Below, one piece after another: positions 9,495 to 17,831 of a stretch of 64,000 nucleotides of DNA. The notes under the pieces were generated by a model, which searched no databases, was not told the origin of the DNA, and worked only from the letters and a program-made list of their open reading frames with translations. This stretch comes from an uncultured Prevotellaceae bacterium (GTDB taxonomy: Bacteria > Bacteroidota > Bacteroidia > Bacteroidales > Bacteroidaceae), in NCBI GenBank assembly GCA_902775475.1, contig CACYME010000016.1, positions 62,001-126,000 on the forward strand, written 5' to 3'. The position numbers and the translations under genes are program-made. Numbering within the stretch: position 1 is the stretch's first letter; every line of letters begins with the position of its first letter.

Positions 9495-10727
9495 ATGAAA
9501 AAAATTTTTGTGATGGCCATGATGGCAGCAGCTGCCACCACCGCCTTTGCCCAGGATGCCCTGGTGAAAGAAGCAAAGAGTCTCTTTGGCTCTGGAAAGC
9601 TCGACGAAGCCGCCGCAAAGCTGGCTCCGGCTCTCACTTCTGCTGAGACGAAAGACAAGGCCGCAGCATGGAACCTGATGAACGACATCAAGTACAAAGC
9701 CTACCAAGATGAGTTCTCAAAGTTTGCCATGCGTCAGGATGTCAACACCGACCGCATGATTAGCTCGCTCATCGAAGGCTATGAGGCCGCTGTGAAGTGC
9801 AACGAGTTCGACCAGCAGCCCAACGAGAAGGGTAAGGTGAAGGTGCGCTTTCTCAAGAACAATGCAGCACGCTACCAGAACGAGCGCCAGTGGCTCTACA
9901 ATGGTGGTGTGATGCAGTATCAGGCCGACAACATGCCCGGTGCCATCAAGGCATGGGGAGCATATATCGAATCGGCTAAGTCGCCCCTCTTCGAGGGACT
10001 GACCATGCCGCAGGACACCCTGCTGGCAGATGCCACCTATAACACTGCCCTGCTCAGCTATCAGCAGAAGGACTATGCCACTGCCAAGAAGTTTGCAGAG
10101 CTGGCTACACAGTTCCCCGACAAGGAAGACGATGCCATCAACATGAAGCTCTTCATCCAGAAAGAGACCTGCCAGACGAAGGCCGACTCGCTGGAGTATC
10201 TGGCCGAGCTGAAGCGCCTCCACGCTGCTAAGCCCGACAAGGAGCAGTACTTCAACCTGCTTCAGGAGTATTACGTCCGCGCCAACGACACCGAGGCTCT
10301 CAAGGCCTGGGCCAACGAAGAGACCAAGTTGGATGCCAACAACAAGATGGCTTGGGCTCTGCTGGGCGAAGCTGAGATGAACGCCGAGAACTGGGATGCC
10401 GCCATCACCGCCTTCAAGAAGGCCGTTGAACTGGATCCCACGTGGACTCCCTGCGTCTTCAACACTGGTATCTGCCTGAACTCGAAGGCCATCGCCCTGC
10501 AGGACGAGCTGATGGACAAGAAGAGCATGAACATTTCCAACGAGAACCTGGAGAAGGTGAAGGCCGTGCTGAAGGAGGCGCTGGTCTATCTGGAGAAGAC
10601 CCGCGAACTCGACCCCGAGCGCGAGAAGACCAACTGGGCTTATCCCCTCTACCGCATCTACTACTCGCTGAAGGACCAGGCCAAGATGAAGGAGCTGGAG
10701 GCCATCGACCCCTCGCTGAAGGACTAA
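9495..10727 (+). CDS. Secreted tetratricopeptide-repeat protein
   Basis: A 410-aa protein with a clear signal peptide (MKKIFVMAMMAAAATTAFAQ, cleavage after the AFA-Q region), so periplasmic or envelope-bound. Most of the chain is helical; a clear TPR covers about residues 275-315 (ALLGEAEMNAENWDAAI, then AFKKAVELDP). A second TPR-like unit lies near residues 20-45. The next gene (10743) is a paralogue of the same architecture. It follows gyrA by 50 bp without a recognisable promoter of its own, so read-through from gyrA is possible. A scaffold or complex-assembly role is inferred only from the fold. Confidence 0.85.
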   Translation: MKKIFVMAMMAAAATTAFAQDALVKEAKSLFGSGKLDEAAAKLAPALTSAETKDKAAAWNLMNDIKYKAYQDEFSKFAMRQDVNTDRMISSLIEGYEAAVKCNEFDQQPNEKGKVKVRFLKNNAARYQNERQWLYNGGVMQYQADNMPGAIKAWGAYIESAKSPLFEGLTMPQDTLLADATYNTALLSYQQKDYATAKKFAELATQFPDKEDDAINMKLFIQKETCQTKADSLEYLAELKRLHAAKPDKEQYFNLLQEYYVRANDTEALKAWANEETKLDANNKMAWALLGEAEMNAENWDAAITAFKKAVELDPTWTPCVFNTGICLNSKAIALQDELMDKKSMNISNENLEKVKAVLKEALVYLEKTRELDPEREKTNWAYPLYRIYYSLKDQAKMKELEAIDPSLKD

Positions 10728-10742
10728 AACCAACCTGAAAAC

Positions 10743-11930
10743 GTGAAGCAAACAATAGCTCTATTGCTGCTTCTGATGATTAATCCGTGCCTGGCAATGG
10801 CTCAAAAGAAAGAGCTCAGTCAGGCACGGACCTATATCAAAAGCAAAAAGAACTACGACAAGGCTGAGCAACTCATGACTGGGCTGCTAAAGGACTCGGC
10901 CAACCACAGCAACAAGCGCATCTACCAGGTGTGGCTCGAGGCTGTGAAAGGGCTGTATGACCAAGCCAACGAGCGGATGTATCTGAAGCAGAGGCAGGAC
11001 ACAGCCGCCTTCTTCGCCCTCACGCTCCGCATGTTCACTGTGGCCGAGACGCTCGACAGCATCGAGATGAAGCCCGACAAGAAAGGACGCATCCGCCAGG
11101 AATACCGCCAGAAACACGCCAGCATGCTCAGCACCTACCGGCCCAATCTGTTCAATGCCGGTTCATTCTTCATCAGAAAAAATAATTGGAAAGAGGCTTA
11201 CAAATATCTGGAAGCCTATATGGACTGCGCTCAGCAGCCACTCTTTGAGACATACAACTATGCCTCCACCGACAACCGAATGCCCGAAGCAGCTTACTGG
11301 GCCACTTACAGCGCCTATAAGCAGCACGATATAGAAAAGACCTTAATGCACCAGCAGCAGGCACAGGCCGACACGGCCCACCGCGACTTTGCCCTGCAAT
11401 TCATTGCCGAAGCATACCGATGGAAAGGCGACCAAGCCAACTACATCGCCACGCTCGAAAGGGGCTTCAGCCTCTATCCTCTCTTCAACTATTTTTTCCC
11501 CCGTCTGGCCGATGCCTACATGGAGCAGAAGCAGAACGAGAAGGCCCTTGCGCTGGCAGACGCTGCGCTCGCCATCTGCGACTCCTGCGAGCTGTTCCTC
11601 TTTGCCAAATCGTCAGCCTTGCTGCGGATGGAGCGCTGGGAAGAAAGCGTAAAATACAGCGAGCAGCTCATCCATCGTAACGACAGCATGGCTGAGCCCT
11701 ATTTCAATGCGGGAACAGCCTTCATAAACATGGCCGAGCAGACCGACCCCACAAAAGAGAAGAAGCTGCAGAAGACCTACTATCAGAAAGCCCGCACCTA
11801 CATGGAATACTACAGGCTGCTGATGCCCGAAGAGAAGCGGAAGTGGGCCCCAGTGCTCTATCGCATCTACTTGAACCTAAACCTGGGAAAGCAGTTCGAC
11901 GAAATAGACAAGCTATTAAAGAACCTATAA
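10743..11930 (+). CDS. Secreted tetratricopeptide-repeat protein, paralogue of the upstream gene
   Basis: A 395-aa protein starting with GTG 15 bp after the previous stop. Residues 1-20 form a signal peptide (KQTIALLLLLMINPCLAMAQ). The C-terminal half shows TPR-like spacing, including ADAYMEQKQNEKALALADAA, and an ending (PVLYRIYLNLNLGKQFDEID) that parallels the end of its neighbour (PLYRIYYSLKDQAKMKELE). The two genes therefore look like a tandem duplication that has diverged strongly. No catalytic motif is visible. It is 16 bp upstream of the WecB-like gene and probably co-transcribed with it. Confidence 0.82.
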   Translation: MKQTIALLLLLMINPCLAMAQKKELSQARTYIKSKKNYDKAEQLMTGLLKDSANHSNKRIYQVWLEAVKGLYDQANERMYLKQRQDTAAFFALTLRMFTVAETLDSIEMKPDKKGRIRQEYRQKHASMLSTYRPNLFNAGSFFIRKNNWKEAYKYLEAYMDCAQQPLFETYNYASTDNRMPEAAYWATYSAYKQHDIEKTLMHQQQAQADTAHRDFALQFIAEAYRWKGDQANYIATLERGFSLYPLFNYFFPRLADAYMEQKQNEKALALADAALAICDSCELFLFAKSSALLRMERWEESVKYSEQLIHRNDSMAEPYFNAGTAFINMAEQTDPTKEKKLQKTYYQKARTYMEYYRLLMPEEKRKWAPVLYRIYLNLNLGKQFDEIDKLLKNL

Positions 11931-11946
11931 TGAATAGAAAAACACT

Positions 11947-13005
11947 ATGAAGAAAATATGCATAGTGGCTGGAGCCCGCCCCAACTTCGTGAAAGTGGCC
12001 CCATTAATTCGCGCCATCCGCAACTCTTCCGATGCCGAATACCAATTGGTCTATGCAGGAAAAGCCGACGACCCCACGCTGGAGCCCACGCTGTTCGACG
12101 ACCTGCAAATGCCGCGCCCCGACGTCTATCTGGGTGTTGACAGCACCAGGCTCAACGAAATCACAAGCCGTGTGATGGCCGAGTTCGACGCTCACCTTGA
12201 GCAATCACCTGCCGACGTGGTCATCGTGGTCGACGACCTGGCGTCTACGATGGCCGCTGCTATCGTCACGAAGAAACGCGGGCTGAAGCTGGCGCATCTC
12301 GTTGCAGGAACACGTTCCTTCGACATGAACATGCCCAAGGAGGTGAACCGCCTGGTCATCGACGCCCTCTCCGACTATCTGTTCACTGCGGGGGTGAAGA
12401 GCAACAGCGTGGCCACACGCGAGCAGGCCGAGACGTCGCAGACCTATATGGTTGGAAATATTCTCATGGACACGCTCCGCTTCAACCACCAGCGGCTGCG
12501 CAAGCCCGACCTCAACGTAGAGCCAGAGCAATACCTGGTCTTCACACTCAACAGAAAAGCCCTGATTGCTGACGAAGAAAACCTGCGGCTCATGCTGTGG
12601 AAGATGGCCGAGGCCACCGGCGACACTCGCATCATTGCACCCCTTCGCGGAAAAGCCCGCGAATGTGTGGAAACGCTGGGTGTTCGACAGATAGAGCTCG
12701 TCAATCCGCTATCTTACCTGGAGTTCGGATGGCTCACGGCTCACGCCAAGGGCATCATCACCGACAGTGGAAACGTGGCAGAGGAAGCCACCTTCAACGG
12801 CGTGCCCTGCATCACACTGAACAGCTACACCGAGCATCAGGAAACGGTCACCGTAGGTTCAAACGTGCTGGTGGGCGAAGACGCACAACGCCTGCAAGAG
12901 GAATTAGCAAAGATGATGGCAGGCAACTGGAAGAAGTGTGCCCTACCCGACCGCTGGGATGGGCGCACTGCCGAGCGTATTGTGCAGATACTGACCAAAG
13001 ATTAG
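11947..13005 (+). CDS. WecB-like UDP-GlcNAc 2-epimerase homologue with altered active site
   Basis: A 352-aa protein with the whole non-hydrolysing UDP-N-acetylglucosamine 2-epimerase scaffold: GARPNFVKVAPL at 9-20, VGNILMDTL at 169-177, TDSGNVAEEA at 272-281. Positions needed for catalysis in WecB differ. The Asp of the GDxxST motif is kept (D97), but the Glu of HVEAGxRS is Val119, the first Glu of PEExNR is Lys131 and the His of TLHR is Asn202. The GQH motif reads GKAD, and TERPET reads TEHQET. It may bind a nucleotide sugar without epimerising it, or do other chemistry. It follows two TPR genes and converges on ansA with a 4-bp overlap of the 3' ends. Confidence 0.8.
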   Translation: MKKICIVAGARPNFVKVAPLIRAIRNSSDAEYQLVYAGKADDPTLEPTLFDDLQMPRPDVYLGVDSTRLNEITSRVMAEFDAHLEQSPADVVIVVDDLASTMAAAIVTKKRGLKLAHLVAGTRSFDMNMPKEVNRLVIDALSDYLFTAGVKSNSVATREQAETSQTYMVGNILMDTLRFNHQRLRKPDLNVEPEQYLVFTLNRKALIADEENLRLMLWKMAEATGDTRIIAPLRGKARECVETLGVRQIELVNPLSYLEFGWLTAHAKGIITDSGNVAEEATFNGVPCITLNSYTEHQETVTVGSNVLVGEDAQRLQEELAKMMAGNWKKCALPDRWDGRTAERIVQILTKD

Positions 13006-14039
13006 TTCCTGTCACCCATCTCTCCGCAGATGCTCTGGTTCATCAGCTTGCGCACCTGCTCGTTGTTCTCATATTTCCCTTGCAGGAACATCAGCTTGGT
13101 GACAGCGGCCTCTACGGTAGAGTCTCGACCGCTCACCACGCCCGCCTCCTTCAGCTGATAGCCCGTGTCATAGCGGCTCATTTCCACACATCCCTGCATG
13201 CACTGGCTGATGTTCACAATGACCTTGCCAGCATTCGTTCCCTGTTTCAACGCCCCGATGAGCCACGGACTCTGAGGGGCGTTGCCACTTCCAAACGTTC
13301 TCATCACAATACTCCTCAGGTTGGGCGTAGCGATAATGTGTCTGATGAGGTCTTCCCTGACACCGGGGAAGAGCGAGAAGATAATCACGTTGGAATCCAG
13401 CTTGAAATGAGGCGTCATGGGCTTGGCGAAGTTGGGCTTGTGGATAAACTCCTCATGATAGGTAATCTGCACGCCAGCATCGGCCAAGTGTGGATAGTTG
13501 AACGACTCAAAGGCATTGAATTCGTCGGCACTCTGCTTCGTAGTACGGTTGCCACGCATCAGGTGTCCGCTGAAGTAGACACACACCTCGGGCACGACGG
13601 CCGTACCGTCCTGGTGCTTGGCGGCAGCAATCTCAATGGAAGTAATCAGATTCTCCTTGCCATCGGTGCGCAACTGGCCGATGGGCAGCTGGCTTCCCGT
13701 CAGGATGACAGGCTTCGTCAGGTTCTGCAGCATGAACGAGAGGGCCGAGGCCGTGTAGGCCATCGTGTCGGTGCCGTGGAGCACCACGAACCCATCATAC
13801 TGCTCATAGTGGTCGCTGATGATGTGCACCAGCTCCGTCCACAGCCGTGGCGACATGTCGCTGCTGTCGATGGGCGGATTGAACTGATAAGTGGCAATCT
13901 CCGTCGGCAACTGCTCCAGCTCTGGCACCCGGCTCAGCAGATGCTCGAAGTCGAAAGGCTCCAGCGCCCGTGTCTCCGGGTTTCGGTTCATACCTATAGT
14001 TCCTCCCGTGTAGATTAAGAAAATCTTTGATACTGGCAT
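13002..14039 (-). CDS. ansA: Type I L-asparaginase
   Basis: Cytosolic asparaginase that hydrolyses L-asparagine to aspartate and ammonia. From ATG 14039 it is 345 aa, normal for the bacterial type I family. The first catalytic threonine is in IYTGGTIGM near the N-terminus and the second in the VVLHGTDTMAYTASALSF block, which also holds the Asp of the triad. No signal peptide is present when this start is used. The reading frame extends 22 codons upstream, but that extension overlaps a TATATTTG promoter element and is not protein-like. The 3' end overlaps the WecB-like gene by 4 bp. Confidence 0.94.
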   Translation of the reverse strand: MPVSKIFLIYTGGTIGMNRNPETRALEPFDFEHLLSRVPELEQLPTEIATYQFNPPIDSSDMSPRLWTELVHIISDHYEQYDGFVVLHGTDTMAYTASALSFMLQNLTKPVILTGSQLPIGQLRTDGKENLITSIEIAAAKHQDGTAVVPEVCVYFSGHLMRGNRTTKQSADEFNAFESFNYPHLADAGVQITYHEEFIHKPNFAKPMTPHFKLDSNVIIFSLFPGVREDLIRHIIATPNLRSIVMRTFGSGNAPQSPWLIGALKQGTNAGKVIVNISQCMQGCVEMSRYDTGYQLKEAGVVSGRDSTVEAAVTKLMFLQGKYENNEQVRKLMNQSICGEMGDRN

Positions 14040-14069
14040 CGAAATGAATTGTTTTATTGATGAACGATG

Positions 14070-14077
14070 CAAATATA
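14070..14077 (-). promoter_or_regulatory. Probable ansA promoter, -7 element
   Basis: Minus-strand TATATTTG, 30 bp upstream of the chosen ATG. No convincing TTTG box was found at 19-21 bases further upstream. Confidence 0.45.
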
Positions 14078-14126
14078 CAAAAATAATTCGAATCTGCCGC
14101 ATCATCCTTCATTTTTTTAAGCCAAG

Positions 14127-14372
14127 ATTTAGCAGTTGACCTATTTGTGCGTAGCTCCCCCCGCTGTTCTCAGCAGGGAAGGCAGCGGGCGCTGCCATTA
14201 ATTTTCCCGCCCGCTGCCATTATTGGCAGCGGCCGCTGCCAATATCGTCCCGCTTTTTCCCGCTCCGGTGTAGCCTGTTCCCAATTTGTCGCCGCCTTTT
14301 TCCCCGCATCCCTGCGGCTGTGGGGAAGCGAGGGGTCTTTCGAGCTGCGTGGCTTTTCTTTGTGCGCAATAA
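14127..14372 (+). repeat. Intergenic GC-hairpin element, copy 2
   Basis: Same element as at 6275 and 63329, starting TTTAGCAGTTGACCTATTTG. It lacks about 30 bp in the middle that the other two copies have (the CGTCCGCTGCCAACGG segment). The 3' end continues into TTTCTTTGTGCGCAATAA, which is shared with copy 3 but not with copy 1. Confidence 0.85.
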
Positions 14373-14481
14373 CGTATTATCGAGCGCACCACGGAGAGAA
14401 GATGCTCTCGCCCAAAGAGTAGGAAGAAATTATGAGGGTTCTCGCCAAATTTGGCAGCATCGAAGGCATTTAGTTTGATCA

Positions 14482-14565
14482 TTACAGAAGCCTCTCGCCA
14501 GTTGCTGCTGCCAGCTGTTCAGCAGCCCAACGCGTATTGCGCGTACCAGAGAAATAGAAAATCAT
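14482..14565 (-). pseudogene. Remnant of an EFR1-type flavodoxin/ferredoxin gene
   Basis: Minus-strand ATG 14565 opens a 27-codon frame, MIFYFSGTRNTRWAAEQLAA followed by ATGERLL and a stop. This is the N-terminal FMN-binding start of EFR1-family flavodoxin-like proteins, where SGTGNTRW is usual (Gly to Arg here). Its ATG overlaps the stop of the upstream gene by 4 bp (ATGA), so it was once translationally coupled to it. No matching flavodoxin sequence follows the stop; repeat copy 2 begins about 110 bp further on. Confidence 0.7.
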
Positions 14566-15371
14566 GGTGCAAAGGTACGGTCTTCTACATAGTCAAACAG
14601 GTTGAAGGTTCCCGATTCTTCTTCGATGCCAAGGCTCGGCACTTTCTCCACCATTCTTGTGGTGCCATTTGCCTTGTCGACATGAAAATAGACGAATGCT
14701 CCCGTATAGCTCCTGAACACCACTTGATACACCGAGTCGGTCTCTTCCCCCATCTGTACATACATGATGTCGGGATTGTCCTTCGCAATGCTCCAGTTAT
14801 ATTCTTTGTGGCAGTAGTTGTTCACTCCTTCGTATGCCATTTCTGCCGTTATCTTACGCTCTGAGGGGCTGGCGCTCTGAGAAACTTGTGCTTCTGTCTG
14901 TGAATCGGAGCCAATGGCCTGATTTGTCTTGCCGTCATGGCAAGCGCATGAAAGCGCTAATAAGGCTACTGCCAAGGCAAAACTCTTCCTGCTGGCTTTC
15001 TTGGCGACGGCCATCTGGTCAGTCCTGGCGTCGATTACCTCCACGTAGAAGCTGAACGGGCGGAACCCGTCATTGCAGCTGATCATGGCACTCATGGGGT
15101 TCTTCATCCATCCGCCTGAGTACTCGACGGTGCCGTTGGGGCCAATCGTCTTCTCAGCGAAGAAGTTGCCTTCGCCCCTGGCAAGCGACTCCACAAACGG
15201 CTGCATCGACTCCCATGCCGACGGGCACATGCCTTCAGGGCGCTGTCCATTCTCGGAAATCCATTGCTGGCCTTCCACCACACTGCAGGTATGTTCAATG
15301 GGGTTCTCAAACTTCTCCATCAGGTCCTGGTAGACCGTCTGGCGCATAGCTGTTATTCTTACTCTGTTCAT
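14562..15371 (-). CDS. TIGR04076-type domain fused to a lipoprotein-like domain
   Basis: From ATG 15371 the protein has 269 aa. Residues 1-116 (start NRVRITAMRQTVYQDL; later CPSAW and CNDGFRPFSFYVE) match the small TIGR04076 family of unknown function. Residues 120-146 then look like a lipoprotein signal peptide: a Lys/Arg start, a hydrophobic FALAVALLALSCAC stretch and candidate lipidated cysteines. The rest resembles a secreted domain of a hypothetical Bacteroides lipoprotein. An internal in-frame ATG at 15014 could start that 150-aa lipoprotein separately. Either two genes lost the stop between them or one mRNA makes both products. The start lies 8 bp after the acyltransferase stop. Confidence 0.72.
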   Translation of the reverse strand: MNRVRITAMRQTVYQDLMEKFENPIEHTCSVVEGQQWISENGQRPEGMCPSAWESMQPFVESLARGEGNFFAEKTIGPNGTVEYSGGWMKNPMSAMISCNDGFRPFSFYVEVIDARTDQMAVAKKASRKSFALAVALLALSCACHDGKTNQAIGSDSQTEAQVSQSASPSERKITAEMAYEGVNNYCHKEYNWSIAKDNPDIMYVQMGEETDSVYQVVFRSYTGAFVYFHVDKANGTTRMVEKVPSLGIEEESGTFNLFDYVEDRTFAP

Positions 15372-15378
15372 CGTCGTT

Positions 15379-16701
15379 TTATTCTTGTTTTTCGGAATCA
15401 ATGTATAGGAATCGCTTGTCATTGCGGTAATCGGCAATGGGAGCTATCTGCAGCTTGTGGCGGTCAGCAATCTCGTAGGTCAGTCCCTGCTGGCTTAGCT
15501 CGTCGAAGAAGGCGTCGAGATAGACGTCGGTAGCGAACTGCTGCATGAAGCTGATGCAGAAAGAGCCTCCTGCAGCACTGACCTCTACCACAATCATATA
15601 GGCCGAGTCGGTCTCTGTGCGCATCTGGCTGACATATTGCTCGGCAGCACCGAGACAGGCCTTTCCCACATAGCTGAACATGCACGACCCGTACTGTTGG
15701 CTCAGCTTGTTCGTGGGGGCAAAGGCCTGATGTCGGGCCGTGAGCGTGGGCAGCTGCTCAATCCTTTCCATGCGGTCCTGGGTCTGCCAGAAATAGTCTT
15801 GCAGATTGTCTGGATAGGTCTGCTCGGTCACCATCCGGCGGAAATCGGACACCTGCTTTTCAATGCTCTCGCCCTGCATCTCGGGCCCCAGCGGAATGAA
15901 CAGCCCGCCCACTTGCGAATGATGGGCTGCGATGGTGCCGAGGGGCTTTCTTAAATCGACGGCTACGGTGACCGTCGGCGCTGAGGGCGCACTGTGGGGA
16001 TGCAGGCGGGCGATGCTTCTCAGAAGGAGCAGGGAAAGGAACGAGGTGGGTGTGGCACCGCAAGCCTTCACGCGCTTCATCATCAGCTCCTCGTCGACGA
16101 TTATCTGCACCACTTCCTTCTTCTCTGCAAGGGGTGCTATGGCATCGGTGGCCAGGTTGATGACCGGCGGACGGCTGGTCAAAGGCTGCGGAGTGATGCT
16201 CGCTGGCCTGGGCAACATGGCAGGGTCAGTCCATTCAGCCTCGTCGATGACGTCGCCTGCCACCCATACTCCCTCGGGGCTTAGGTTGCTGTCGTAACGC
16301 CGTCGGCAGTATTCATAGAGCAGTGTTCGCAGCAGGCGATAGGCAGCAGTGCCGTCAATGAGTGCATGGAAGAAGTCCAGCACAATGCTGTGGTCCCACC
16401 ACGAGAAGGCCAGCAGGTGCTCGTTGGCCGCCTCGCTGCACAGGCATACTGGCGGTTGGCGGTTGCTGACTTTCCACGGGCGTGGATTGTCGTGGTAGAC
16501 AAAGTGCTCGCTGCCATCAGCGTCACGCGTAATGCCAAGCCTGACACACAGATAGGGGTATCTTGCCTGAGTAGCAGCCGTTGCCTCTTGCAGCATCGGC
16601 CCATCCACGGCGTCCTTCATTTGCAGGCTGAGGCGCACGGTCATGGGGTACTCGTCGTCGGCCCTGTTCAGGTAGAAACGTTCTATGGCTAATCTTTTCA
16701 T
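15379..16701 (-). CDS. Condensation/alcohol-acetyltransferase-like acyltransferase
   Basis: A 440-aa cytosolic protein. FFHALIDGTAAYRLL near residue 110 is the HxxxDG catalytic motif of the CoA-dependent acyltransferase / condensation-domain superfamily, with His as general base, and the surrounding order (N-terminal RFYLNRAD, central RLHPHSAP, later VAVDLRKPLG) fits the alcohol acetyltransferase branch. Substrates cannot be told. It is not part of a peptide-synthetase assembly line here: it is free-standing, 55 bp downstream of an AraC regulator and 8 bp upstream of the TIGR04076 fusion gene. Confidence 0.78.
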   Translation of the reverse strand: MKRLAIERFYLNRADDEYPMTVRLSLQMKDAVDGPMLQEATAATQARYPYLCVRLGITRDADGSEHFVYHDNPRPWKVSNRQPPVCLCSEAANEHLLAFSWWDHSIVLDFFHALIDGTAAYRLLRTLLYEYCRRRYDSNLSPEGVWVAGDVIDEAEWTDPAMLPRPASITPQPLTSRPPVINLATDAIAPLAEKKEVVQIIVDEELMMKRVKACGATPTSFLSLLLLRSIARLHPHSAPSAPTVTVAVDLRKPLGTIAAHHSQVGGLFIPLGPEMQGESIEKQVSDFRRMVTEQTYPDNLQDYFWQTQDRMERIEQLPTLTARHQAFAPTNKLSQQYGSCMFSYVGKACLGAAEQYVSQMRTETDSAYMIVVEVSAAGGSFCISFMQQFATDVYLDAFFDELSQQGLTYEIADRHKLQIAPIADYRNDKRFLYIDSEKQE

Positions 16702-16756
16702 CGATGTTTTATGCTAGAGATGCTGTCTGTTGGGTGCTTTGTCAATCAGGTAAAAA

Positions 16757-17665
16757 CTATTTTCCCAGATACTCGCTGGGCGTGATGCCCACCACCTTCT
16801 TGAACAGACGGGTGAAGTGGTGGGGGAACTCGAAGCCGAGCAGGCGTGAGGTCTCGCTGATGTTGTGTCCCTGCATCAGCAGGCTCTTGCCAATGTTGAT
16901 GACGTAGGTGTGGATGTAGTGGATGGCCGTGTCGCCCGTGGCTTTGCGGAACATGTCGCCGAAATAGTGGGGCGAATAGGCTATCTCTGACGCGCAATAG
17001 GTCACGGTAGGCAGCCCCAGCTGTTGCTGCTTGCCCTCGAGATAGTATTGCTCGAGCAGGGCATGAAACCGTTTCAGGATGTCCGTCGTGTCCCTGTTCT
17101 CCTCAGAGAGCTGGCGCAGGTAGATGCGGTTGCAGTATTCCAGCAGCAGTCTCAGGTAGCCCAGGATGACATGACGCAGTGCTGGCGAGTCGTCGCTGGG
17201 GGCTGCTTCATTTCCCGTCAGCTCTTGTTGCAGCAGGCTGAGCAGCTGGGTGATGAAGCGCCATTCCTGGGGCTCCATCCTGAGCGACTCTGTATAGAAA
17301 TAGGAGAAGAAGTGGAAGTCGCGCATGCGTGCCTCCAGGTCGGTGTTGTGCATCAGCTCTGGCGACCAAAGCACCGCCCAGCCGCTGATGTACAGCTCGT
17401 CGCCATTGTCCTCGGCACCGCCCTGCTGGCCAGGGGCCACGGCAATAATGGAGGCATCGCTCGCCTGCATGGGCCTGACGCCATAGCTCAGGTTCCTGGG
17501 AAACTCGCGCTGGATGAACAGCCCATAGACGCCATAGTTGTTCAGGCTGCTGCGTATGGGGGATACGTCGTCATAGTGAATGACGCTCAGCAGCCGATGC
17601 AGCTCTGGCGCACCCACATGGCGGGCATAGACGTTGGGATTGTCAACCTTCAGGATTTTTCGCAT
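16757..17665 (-). CDS. AraC-family transcriptional regulator
   Basis: A 302-aa cytosolic regulator. The C-terminal ~100 residues hold two helix-turn-helix units: YFGDMFRKATGDTAIHYI and ISETSRLLGFEFPHHFTRLF, ending in GITPSEYLGK, a typical AraC/XylS finish. The N-terminal ~190 residues are a cupin-like effector domain. ATG 17665 is preferred over 17698 because a TACTTTTG promoter element (17674-17681) overlaps the upstream codons. As the first gene ahead of the acyltransferase and the TIGR04076 fusion on the same strand, it probably controls that group and perhaps itself. Confidence 0.9.
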   Translation of the reverse strand: MRKILKVDNPNVYARHVGAPELHRLLSVIHYDDVSPIRSSLNNYGVYGLFIQREFPRNLSYGVRPMQASDASIIAVAPGQQGGAEDNGDELYISGWAVLWSPELMHNTDLEARMRDFHFFSYFYTESLRMEPQEWRFITQLLSLLQQELTGNEAAPSDDSPALRHVILGYLRLLLEYCNRIYLRQLSEENRDTTDILKRFHALLEQYYLEGKQQQLGLPTVTYCASEIAYSPHYFGDMFRKATGDTAIHYIHTYVINIGKSLLMQGHNISETSRLLGFEFPHHFTRLFKKVVGITPSEYLGK

Positions 17666-17673
17666 TCTGGTTG

Positions 17674-17681
17674 CAAAAGTA
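17674..17681 (-). promoter_or_regulatory. Promoter element of the AraC regulator
   Basis: Minus-strand TACTTTTG, only 8 bases from ATG 17665, which predicts an almost leaderless transcript and fixes the start codon choice. Confidence 0.55.
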
Positions 17682-17802
17682 CACCTTTTTTCTGACATTT
17701 ACAACCGAAATGGTAAGAAAAATGTGGTGGCGGATGCTGCGAATCAGCAAAAATGGTAAACATCTGTGCCTTTTATGTGGCGTGGAAATGAAATTTTGTG
17801 GC

Positions 17803-17810
17803 TAACTTTG
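17803..17810 (+). promoter_or_regulatory. Promoter element of the cyclophilin-like lipoprotein
   Basis: TAACTTTG, 21 bases before ATG 17832. The -33 box is not recognisable. Confidence 0.55.
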
Positions 17811-17831
17811 CAGCCAAAACCATCAGACGCA

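Noticed and set aside
15379-16701. Non-ribosomal peptide synthetase module
   Set aside because: Only a single free-standing condensation-like domain; no adenylation or carrier domain nearby.
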